DNA from: Nocardia flavorosea NBRC 108225
GTDB lineage: Bacteria > Actinomycetota > Actinomycetes > Mycobacteriales > Mycobacteriaceae
DNA length: 64,000 nt
Reading direction: 5' to 3'
NCBI RefSeq assembly: GCF_001613385.1
Contig: NZ_BDCG01000004.1
Span: forward strand, 310,001 to 374,000
Position 1 is the stretch's first letter; each line of letters starts with the position of its first letter. This document shows positions 10,585 through 16,919 of the stretch, in pieces. Both the position numbers and the translations under genes were made by a program. The notes under the pieces were generated by a model. The model saw only the letters and a list, made by a program, of their open reading frames with translations. It was not told the DNA's origin and did no database searches.

Positions 10585-11418
10585 TCAGCGGCGACGCAGG
10601 AGTCGGTAGGTGAGCGCGCCGGCGGCAAGCGCGCTCAGGCCGACCGCAATACCGGTGGCCGTCGTTTTCGACGGTGCGCGAAACCGTGACCACAGCGAAA
10701 CCGGATTGGAGAACGTGAGGACCGGCCAACCCCGCGCTGTTGCCTCCCGCCGGAGGCTGCGATCGGGATTGACCGCGGTCGGGTGGCCGACCGCTGACAG
10801 CATCGGTAGATCGGTGATCGAATCGGAATACGCGTAGCTCCGCGACAGGTCGTAACCTGCTGTGGCGGCCAGTTTTTCCATGGCGGTGACCTTGCCCTCC
10901 CCGTAGCAGTAGAAGTCGACGGCGCCGGTGTACTTACCGTCGACGACCTCCATTCGGGTGGCGGCGGTATGTGTGGCCCCGAGCGCCTCGGCGATCGGCG
11001 CCACCACTTCCTCCCCGGAGGCGGAGACGATCACCACATCGTGGCCGCGGATCCGGTGATCGGCGATCAGATCGACTGCCTCCGCATAGATCAGCGGATC
11101 CACCAGGTCGTGCAAGGTTTCGGCCACGATCGACCGGATCTGGGCGACATCCCAGCCGGCGACCATATTCGTCAGGTTGGCGCGCATCCGCTCCATCTGA
11201 TCGTGGTCGGCTCCCGAGAGCAGGAACATGAAATGGGCATAGCTGCTCTCCAGTACCGCGCGTCGGTTGATCAGGCCTTCGGCGAAGAAGGGTTTGCTGA
11301 ACACATAGGTGCTCGAGCGGGCTATCACCGTCTTGTCCAGGTCGAAAAAGGCGGCGATACGGCCATTCGTGCCGTGGCGATCGCCGGTCAGCGGTGTCGA
11401 ATCGTCGGAGTCCGTCAC
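10585..11418 (-). CDS. HAD-superfamily (subfamily IB) phosphatase with C-terminal membrane anchor
   Basis: 277 aa, Rv3661-like. HAD motif I is FDLDKTV, motif II is VIVSASGEE, and motif III/IV is GEGKVTAME plus SDSITDLPML, giving the full catalytic set of a phosphoserine-phosphatase-like enzyme (the SerB/HAD-IB group); the real substrate is unknown. The last 30 residues form a hydrophobic segment ending in LLRRR, so the catalytic domain is likely tethered to the inner face of the membrane. GTG 11418 follows a TATCCT -10 box by seven bases, so it is probably leaderless. Its upstream neighbour, on the other strand, is the 6C RNA. Confidence 0.85.
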   Translation of the reverse strand: MTDSDDSTPLTGDRHGTNGRIAAFFDLDKTVIARSSTYVFSKPFFAEGLINRRAVLESSYAHFMFLLSGADHDQMERMRANLTNMVAGWDVAQIRSIVAETLHDLVDPLIYAEAVDLIADHRIRGHDVVIVSASGEEVVAPIAEALGATHTAATRMEVVDGKYTGAVDFYCYGEGKVTAMEKLAATAGYDLSRSYAYSDSITDLPMLSAVGHPTAVNPDRSLRREATARGWPVLTFSNPVSLWSRFRAPSKTTATGIAVGLSALAAGALTYRLLRRR

Positions 11419-11544
11419 GGGTTCAGGATAGATATCCGTACCTGGCGTGTCTGCGCTGCCGGGTGCATTTCGGCCGTCCTGACCTGTGCTTTCTTCTGGT
11501 ATGCGCGAGTGGGTGTGAACCGGCGAACTTCTTTGCCGCGGGGC

Positions 11545-11575
11545 TTGCGTTCCCGTCGGGGATTGGGTGTAGTAT
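11545..11575 (+). promoter_or_regulatory. Probable promoter of 6C RNA
   Basis: TAGTAT (-10) at 11570-11575 with TTGCGT (-35) at 11545-11550; the 19-base spacer is long. Predicted start near 11582, just ahead of the first hairpin of the RNA. Confidence 0.5.
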
Positions 11576-11581
11576 GGCTGT

Positions 11582-11698
11582 CACCTGGACATGTTCCAGG
11601 CGCGTTCAGCCCGACCCCCCGGGGCTGAACCCCGACGGCCCCAGCCTCCTCCCCCCCCGGCTGGGGCCGTCCTCTATTCAAGGGACGGTCACGTCCCG
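11582..11698 (+). ncRNA. 6C small RNA
   Basis: Two consecutive hairpins carry poly-C loops, the hallmark of the actinobacterial 6C RNA family. Stem 1 is GTTCAGCCC/GGGCTGAAC (11604-11630) with GACCCCCCG in the loop (six C). Stem 2 is a perfect 13-bp stem from GACGGCCCCAGCC (11634-11671) with a loop ending in eight C. A small 5' hairpin CCTGGA/TCCAGG (11584-11600) precedes them, and GGGACG/CGTCCC (11682-11697) follows and may terminate the transcript. The position between the Rv3661-like and ssd (Rv3660c-like) genes is the same as in mycobacteria. Known members use the C-rich loops to pair with G-rich sites in mRNAs. Exact ends are estimates. Confidence 0.92.
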
Positions 11699-11781
11699 CA
11701 GAGTTATCCACAGCCCGCGAGTTGTCCACATTCGCCGCCACGGCCCACATCGGCCGGGGTTTCGTCGGCCACGCTGGCTCT

Positions 11782-12888
11782 ATGGACCACGACACGACCA
11801 CTGCGGAGAACACCGAACCCGCTGTACTGGTGGTCATTCGGGATCACCGGCTCCGCGAGGAAGTCCGGCGGGTGGCCGCGGCGGCCGGTCGGCGCATCGA
11901 GGAGACCGATCCACCGGCGGGCCGGCATATCTGGTCGGTGGCGCCACTCGTCGTCTTGGACACCCGGGCCGCGGTGGAATGCGCCGCGGCCGCGCCGCCG
12001 CGGCGCAACGGGGTGGTCACCGTCACCGACGGCGAACCCGAATCGCGCGATTGGCAGGCGGCGGCGGTGATCGGCGCCGAACGTGTGGTCGCGCTGCCCG
12101 CCGCGGCCGTCGGGCTCATCGAAAAGTTCGCCGAATACGCCGAACAGCATGCCGACGGTGGAGTTGTTATCGCGCTGGCCGGCGCCGGTGGCGGTGCGGG
12201 GGCGTCCACCTTGGCCGCGGCGGTCGCGTTGCGATCGGCCACCTCCCGGTTCCGGCCGCATACCGTGCTCGTCGACGGCGTGCCACAGGGCGGGGGTCTG
12301 GATCTGCTGCTCGGTATCGAGGGCACGCCCGGCCTGCGCTGGCCCGATCTGGTCATCGACGACGGCCGGGTGGCCGCCGCCGAACTACACAAGGCCTTGC
12401 CCGGCGCCTGCGCCGGCCTGTCTGTGCTGTCCTGCGGCCGCGGCGCGGGCCGGGCGAGTCCTATCGGCGCCGCCGCCGTCCACGCGGTGATCGAAGCAAC
12501 CCGTGGGGCAGGCGATCTCGTCGTCTGCGATATCTCGAGCGAACGGGGCCCTCATGTAGACCGCGTACTGGACGCTGCGGATCTGGTGGTGCTCGTCGTA
12601 CCCGCCCGGTTACGCGCGGTGGCTGCGGCCGAGGCCGTTGCGCGGTGGATAGCAGACCGGAATCCGAATCAAGGCCTGGTGGTTCGCGGTCCGGCCCCCG
12701 GTAATCTCCGTGGTCACGAAATCGCCAAGGTCCTCCAACTGCCGCTCCTGGCCGCCGTACGCGCACAGCCGGGCCTCGGTGCCCGCCTCGAACGTGGTGG
12801 CCTGCGGTTACCGCGTGGTCCACTGCGTACTGCCTGCGACGCGGTTCTCGCGGTACTGAGCCCACCGGACGAACGGCGTCCGGGATGA
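11782..12888 (+). CDS. ssd: Septum-site-determining / TadZ-like protein Ssd
   Basis: 368 aa from ATG 11782 (an in-frame TTG lies upstream at 11722). Belongs to the MinD/ParA-like CpaE/TadZ group, equivalent to Rv3660c. An N-terminal receiver-like part (VLVVIRDHRLREEVRRVAA) is followed by a P-loop domain. The Walker A reads GAGGGAGAST: the signature lysine of the deviant ParA/MinD loop is absent, as expected for the degenerate Ssd branch, so ATP hydrolysis is doubtful. The segment VVCDISSERGPHVDRVLDAADLVVLVVP is the Walker B-like strand. It is the first gene of the tad-type operon and overlaps tadA by ATGA, implying a role in placing the secretion apparatus. Confidence 0.88.
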   Translation: MDHDTTTAENTEPAVLVVIRDHRLREEVRRVAAAAGRRIEETDPPAGRHIWSVAPLVVLDTRAAVECAAAAPPRRNGVVTVTDGEPESRDWQAAAVIGAERVVALPAAAVGLIEKFAEYAEQHADGGVVIALAGAGGGAGASTLAAAVALRSATSRFRPHTVLVDGVPQGGGLDLLLGIEGTPGLRWPDLVIDDGRVAAAELHKALPGACAGLSVLSCGRGAGRASPIGAAAVHAVIEATRGAGDLVVCDISSERGPHVDRVLDAADLVVLVVPARLRAVAAAEAVARWIADRNPNQGLVVRGPAPGNLRGHEIAKVLQLPLLAAVRAQPGLGARLERGGLRLPRGPLRTACDAVLAVLSPPDERRPG

Positions 12889-14084
12889 CCGCCGGCGCCG
12901 AGGACACCGTCGTCACGGCCGAACTCCTGGACCGGGTGCGCCGACGGCTGGCCGGCGAATCCGCCGAGCCCGAACCTGCGCGGGTCGCCGCGGCCATCCG
13001 GGCCGAAGCAGGCGGAATGCTGGGTGATACCGATCTCCTGCGCGCATTGCGACTACTGCAGACCGAACTCACCGGCGCCGGCGTACTCGAACCGCTCCTG
13101 CACGATCCGGCAGTTGCCGACGTCCTGGTGACCGCGCCCGACGCGGTATGGGTCGATCGTGGGCACGGGGTCGAGAAAACCTCGGTAACCTTCCCCGACG
13201 AAGCCGCGGTACGGCGCCTGGCCCAGCGGCTGGCGCTCTCGGCGGGCCGTCGGCTCGACGACGCGCAACCCTGGGTGGACGGGCGGCTCTCGGGTCGGGA
13301 ACTCGTCCTGGGTAACAATTTCGGTGTCCGCCTGCACGCGGTACTCTCTCCGGTCGCGCTCGGCGGTACCTGCCTATCGCTGCGCGTCCTGCGTCCGGCG
13401 ACTCAGGGCCTGGACGCCCTGTCCCGGGCAGGGACGGTATCGGCCGAAGCGAAAGCCCTGTTGCGCAGGATCATCCGGGCTCGGCTCGCATTCCTGGTTG
13501 TGGGTGGAACGGGAGCCGGGAAAACTACGCTGCTGTCGGCGCTGCTCGCCGAGGTGGCGGTCGGGGAGCGAATCGTCTGCGTGGAGGATGCCGCCGAACT
13601 CGCGCCGCCGCATCCCCATGTGGTCCGGTTGGTGGCCCGCCCGGCGAATATCGAAGGCGCCGGTGAGATCACGCTGCGCGATCTGGTGCGCCAGGCGCTG
13701 CGGATGCGGCCCGATCGGATCGTGGTCGGGGAGGTGCGCGGCGCAGAGGTCGTGGACCTGCTCACCGCTCTCAACACCGGCCACGACGGCGGTGCGGGAA
13801 CCGTACATGCCAACTCGCCACATGAGGTTCCGGCCCGGCTCGAGGCGCTTGCCGGCTCGGGCGGTATGGATCGCCCTGCCCTGCACAGTCAGCTGGCCGC
13901 AGCGGTTCAGGTCGTACTGCACGTTCAGCGGCGTACCGACGGCGCGCGCATCCTCCGGGAAATCGGCGTGGTGCGACGGGACGGCCACGGGTGGGTCGAG
14001 ATCTGCCCGGCCTGGGGCCTCGGCGGACCGGGGCCCGGAGCGGAGCTGCTGACCGGGTTGCTCGAAGAACGGCTGGGCGGATGA
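12885..14084 (+). CDS. TadA/CpaF-family secretion ATPase
   Basis: 399-aa hexameric motor ATPase (type II/IV secretion) that powers assembly of Flp-type pili or related secretion. Walker A GGTGAGKTTLLSALL (lysine near residue 213), Walker B-like IVVGEVRGAEVVDLL, and the His-box GHDGGAGTVHANSP are all intact. The N-terminal part (residues 50-190) is the usual TadA N-domain. Equivalent to Rv3659c. ATG 12885 overlaps the ssd stop (ATGA), and its own stop overlaps the tadB start, giving tight translational coupling. Confidence 0.94.
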   Translation: MTAGAEDTVVTAELLDRVRRRLAGESAEPEPARVAAAIRAEAGGMLGDTDLLRALRLLQTELTGAGVLEPLLHDPAVADVLVTAPDAVWVDRGHGVEKTSVTFPDEAAVRRLAQRLALSAGRRLDDAQPWVDGRLSGRELVLGNNFGVRLHAVLSPVALGGTCLSLRVLRPATQGLDALSRAGTVSAEAKALLRRIIRARLAFLVVGGTGAGKTTLLSALLAEVAVGERIVCVEDAAELAPPHPHVVRLVARPANIEGAGEITLRDLVRQALRMRPDRIVVGEVRGAEVVDLLTALNTGHDGGAGTVHANSPHEVPARLEALAGSGGMDRPALHSQLAAAVQVVLHVQRRTDGARILREIGVVRRDGHGWVEICPAWGLGGPGPGAELLTGLLEERLGG

Positions 14085-14899
14085 TTCCCGGAGGACCGGC
14101 CGGGCCGGCGATCGCGGCCCTCGGCTGTCTTGTGCTTGGACTGCTCATCCTCCCGGCACCGGCTGCTCAGCGGCGATACGCGCAGGCTCTCCGTTCGAAG
14201 CGGAGGCGCCGGATACCCGTGCACCGATCCCTCCTCTGCCTCGCCGGAGCGGGCGGCGCGATGGCGCTGGGGCTGGGCAGCGGGGTACTCGTCGCCGCAG
14301 TTCTCGTCGGGGCGACTGTTGCGGTGCGGGTACGCCGGGCCCGCCGGTCCGGGCGGCACCGCACCGAATGCGGATATCTGCTCGACGGGTTGGCGGCCGT
14401 GATCGCGGAACTACATGTGGGGGCGCATCCCAGCGCTGCTGCCGCCGTCGCAGCCCGCGAAACCGCCGGAATCGCGGCACAGGCGTTCGCGGTCGGCGCT
14501 GCCCGCAGCCGGCTGGGGGGATCCGGGGCCGACGGGATGCTGTGCCCGGGAACGATCGTCGCCGCCGAGCTGGCCCGGGTCGCGGATGCTTGGCGGGTCG
14601 CCGAGCGTCACGGGCTCGCCCTCGCCGATCTGCTGTCGGCGGCCCGCACCGATCTGGCAGCCAGGGCCAAATTCCGCAGCCGCACGGAAGCGGCCTTGGC
14701 CGGCGCCCGTGCCACCGCAGCCATCCTGGCGATACTGCCCGTGCTGGGCATCGGTTTGGGGCAGCTGATGGGGGCCGATCCGCTACGCGTTCTCCTGTTC
14801 TCCGGTATAGGCACCTACCTCCTGCCGCTCGGCGCCGGCCTGGCCTGTGCCGGGTTGCTGTGGGCGGACGAGATAACACACCGGGTGGTATCGCGATGA
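14081..14899 (+). CDS. TadB-like inner-membrane secretion protein
   Basis: 272-aa polytopic membrane protein with a GspF/TadB-type domain, equivalent to Rv3658c. N-terminal helix (AIAALGCLVLGLLILPAPAA), a second near residues 50-85, a cytoplasmic T2SSF-like helical domain (residues 100-210; DLLSAARTDLAARAKF), then two C-terminal helices (ATAAILAILPVLGIGLGQLM; YLLPLGAGLACAGLLW). ATG 14081 overlaps the tadA stop as ATGA. It would form the platform on which TadA works. Its stop overlaps the start of a short Arg-rich ORF. Confidence 0.88.
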   Translation: MIPGGPAGPAIAALGCLVLGLLILPAPAAQRRYAQALRSKRRRRIPVHRSLLCLAGAGGAMALGLGSGVLVAAVLVGATVAVRVRRARRSGRHRTECGYLLDGLAAVIAELHVGAHPSAAAAVAARETAGIAAQAFAVGAARSRLGGSGADGMLCPGTIVAAELARVADAWRVAERHGLALADLLSAARTDLAARAKFRSRTEAALAGARATAAILAILPVLGIGLGQLMGADPLRVLLFSGIGTYLLPLGAGLACAGLLWADEITHRVVSR

Positions 14900-15006
14900 G
14901 CCCGCCTGCCCGCCGTGATCGTCGCCCACGCCGGCACTTTCGATACCGGTCCGAGGCCGGACGGTATCCGGGCTGCCGCGCGCTGCCGTACAGGCGCGGC
15001 CGATGA
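14896..15006 (+). CDS. 36-aa Arg-rich ORF wedged between tadB and tadC
   Basis: ATG 14896 overlaps the tadB stop (ATGA) and its TGA overlaps the tadC start (ATGA), so it fills the only gap in an otherwise continuous overlapping operon. Thirteen of the 36 residues are Arg, including RRDRRPRRHFRYR. Third-position GC is about 72%, lower than in the flanking genes, so it may serve to keep ribosomes coupled rather than encode a functional peptide; chance is not excluded. No homology recognised. Confidence 0.4.
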   Translation: MSPPARRDRRPRRHFRYRSEAGRYPGCRALPYRRGR

Positions 15007-15599
15007 CGGCCGGTCCGGAATGGCCCTACCTGCTACTGGCCACTGCATTACTGCTGGTCCCGGCTCGTGTGCCGGTGATCGCTCGGCTGTGTGCCGGCCC
15101 GGTCGAGGTACGACCGGCGGTGCCGGGTACGCGCGGCCCGGCCGATCCGGTAGCGACTGCGACCCTCTTCGATCTGCTTGCGGCGTGTTTACGTGCCGGC
15201 TTACCGGCCGATGCCGCGGTCCGCGCCGTGGTGCCCACATGCCCCGCCCGCCTGGCGGCACCGCTACAGCACGCCGCCGACCTGCTCGCCATGGGAGCCG
15301 ACCCGGCCACCGCCTGGGCGTCGGCCGAGCCGCATGCCGCGGCACCCGAATTCGAAGCTCTGGCTCGGCTGGCACGCCGGTCGGCTCGCTCCGGGGCTTC
15401 GCTGGCGGCGGCGGTGGGTGAGCTGGCCGAAGAGCACCGGGCCCTGGTCGCGGAAGCGGCGACAGCGCGCGCCGAACGCGCCGGAGTACTCATCGGCGGC
15501 CCGCTGGGCCTGTGCTTTCTGCCGGCGTTCGTCTGCCTGGGCATCGTCCCGGTGATCGTGGGGCTGGCAGGCCGGGTGCTGGGTGGTGCACTGCTGTGA
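15003..15599 (+). CDS. TadC-like type II secretion F-family protein
   Basis: 198 aa, equivalent to Rv3657c; pairs with TadB in the inner-membrane platform. An N-terminal hydrophobic helix (WPYLLLATALLLVPA) is followed by the T2SSF helical domain (TLFDLLAACLRAGLPADAAVRAV ... SGASLAAAVGELAEEHR) and a C-terminal helix pair ending in VPVIVGLAGRVLGGALL. ATG 15003 overlaps the stop of the small upstream ORF. Confidence 0.85.
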   Translation: MTAGPEWPYLLLATALLLVPARVPVIARLCAGPVEVRPAVPGTRGPADPVATATLFDLLAACLRAGLPADAAVRAVVPTCPARLAAPLQHAADLLAMGADPATAWASAEPHAAAPEFEALARLARRSARSGASLAAAVGELAEEHRALVAEAATARAERAGVLIGGPLGLCFLPAFVCLGIVPVIVGLAGRVLGGALL

Positions 15600-15670
15600 T
15601 CGCACCGCCGGACACCGAGATGTACCTGCGTACGGACCGGCCGTACGAGGTCGAGACAAGGGGAATACAG

Positions 15671-15907
15671 ATGTGGAAAGTGATCGGATGCGGGCCGGTA
15701 CGGCGATTGCGCACGGCGGGCGGGCAGTTCAATGCACGCCTCATGCATGCCGTGGTCGCGGACGACGGGATGAGCACCGTGGAATACGCAATCGGCACGA
15801 TCGCGGCGGCGGCGTTCGGCGCTGTCCTGTACACGGTGGTGACCGGCGACAGTATCCCTGACGCGTTGACCGGGATCATCGAAAAAGCTTTGAACACAAG
15901 TGTCTAG
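15671..15907 (+). CDS. Flp-type pilin-like small protein (DUF4244)
   Basis: 78 aa, equivalent to Rv3656c. DDGMSTVEYAIGTIAAAAFG has the class-III (Flp) prepilin layout: a Gly before the cut, then Glu at +5 and Tyr at +6 of the mature chain, followed by a hydrophobic helix. It is therefore the likely major subunit of whatever fibre or pseudopilus this locus builds. The ~30-residue leader is long and basic. ATG 15671 is chosen because AAGGGGA lies directly upstream; an in-frame ATG at 15620 has no ribosome site. No prepilin peptidase gene is present in the window. Confidence 0.85.
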   Translation: MWKVIGCGPVRRLRTAGGQFNARLMHAVVADDGMSTVEYAIGTIAAAAFGAVLYTVVTGDSIPDALTGIIEKALNTSV

Positions 15908-16310
15908 CGAGCAGGTCGAGACTCACCGGCGGTCCGGCCCCCGATCTCCTGCGGCTGCGCGTGCACCGGCGATGCTGGGGGACGACACCGGTTCGGTGAC
16001 TGTCGAGGCGGCGATTGCTCTCGCGGCGCTGGCCGCCGCGGTCGCCCTGTGCATGGGGGCCGTCTTCGCTGCCGTCACCCAGGTGCGCTGTGTCGACGCC
16101 GCCCGGGAGGCTGCCCGGCTCGCCGCACGAGGCGACCGGGCGGCTGCCGAGCCCACTGCACGGCGGGTCGCGCCGGACGGTGCGGATATCTCGGTGCGGT
16201 ACGAGGCCGGTCGGGTGGTCGCGGTGGTCATCGCAGATGTTCCGCTGTTACCCGTTCTCGAGCTGCGTGCCGAGGCGGTGGCCGCGCGGGAGCCAGGGGA
16301 GGGCGTATGA
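15900..16310 (+). CDS. TadE-like pseudopilin
   Basis: 136 aa, equivalent to Rv3655c. The segment DDTGSVTVEAAIALAALAAAVAL is a TadE-type N-terminal pilin motif (Gly before the cut, Glu at +5 of the mature chain) and a single membrane helix; the remainder is a small periplasmic domain. GTG 15900 overlaps the pilin gene by eight bases and has no good ribosome site of its own, so it relies on coupling; an internal ATG at 15972 would remove the leader and is a possible alternative start. Likely a minor pilin. Confidence 0.8.
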   Translation: MSSEQVETHRRSGPRSPAAARAPAMLGDDTGSVTVEAAIALAALAAAVALCMGAVFAAVTQVRCVDAAREAARLAARGDRAAAEPTARRVAPDGADISVRYEAGRVVAVVIADVPLLPVLELRAEAVAAREPGEGV

Positions 16311-16675
16311 AAACCGCGCGCTTTTCCCGGGACGACGGCTCGGCAACGGTGACCGCGTGCCTCGCCTTGGCCGCGCTGCTTGCGCTGACTGTGCTCGTCG
16401 CGCACGTGGGCGGGGTGATCGCTGCCCGGCACCGGGCACAGGCAGCGGCCGATCTTGCGGCGCTGGCCGCTGCTGCGGAACTGGTCGAAGGCGCCGATGC
16501 GGGATGTGCCGCCGCCGAAGCGCTCGGTCGGCGTATGAAGGCCGGAGTCGTCCGATGCGAGGTTGCCGGATGGGACGTGCTGATCGAGGTCGAAGAAAAA
16601 GTACCGGCGGGTCCGTTCGGTTCGCCGAGTATACGAGCGATTGCGCGTGCAGGCCCGGTCGAAGAAGGTGGGTGA
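16307..16675 (+). CDS. Rv3654c-family TadE-like protein
   Basis: 122 aa. RDDGSATVTACLALAALLALTVLV is a pilin-like leader and helix without the +5 Glu (it reads Thr), as in the Rv3654c family, followed by a short extracytoplasmic region with Cys residues (AGCAAAEALG, VVRCEVAG). ATG 16307 overlaps the previous stop (ATGA) and is preceded by AGGGGAGGG. It is the last gene of the tad operon; in mycobacteria the same protein ends the cluster next to the Rv3649-type helicase. Confidence 0.82.
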   Translation: MKTARFSRDDGSATVTACLALAALLALTVLVAHVGGVIAARHRAQAAADLAALAAAAELVEGADAGCAAAEALGRRMKAGVVRCEVAGWDVLIEVEEKVPAGPFGSPSIRAIARAGPVEEGG

Positions 16676-16721
16676 TCGGCTTTCGGAAAAATATGTTAAC
16701 GGCGAATACAGCATTCGCTTA

Positions 16722-16747
16722 GGTAGGGCAATTAATGGCCCGCTACC
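16722..16747 (+). terminator. Hairpin after the tad operon
   Basis: GGTAGGGC and GCCCGCTACC pair with a small bulge around an AATTAATG loop, 46 bases past the last tad gene. It lies in a conspicuously AT-rich stretch (16676-16860). Confidence 0.4.
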
Positions 16748-16919
16748 GGAAATAGGAGTTTGTTATTGAATTGATTCGGGTGCATTGCCCGCAGCTACCG
16801 ATTCGTTACAGGGCAACAATCCAGTTAACATGATCATCTTCCTCTTAAATCGAGCGAGGGTGTGGGGTGGTTGCCCGATGTTGCCGTGGCCGGCGAACGT
16901 ACTGACCAGTGTGTACTCG

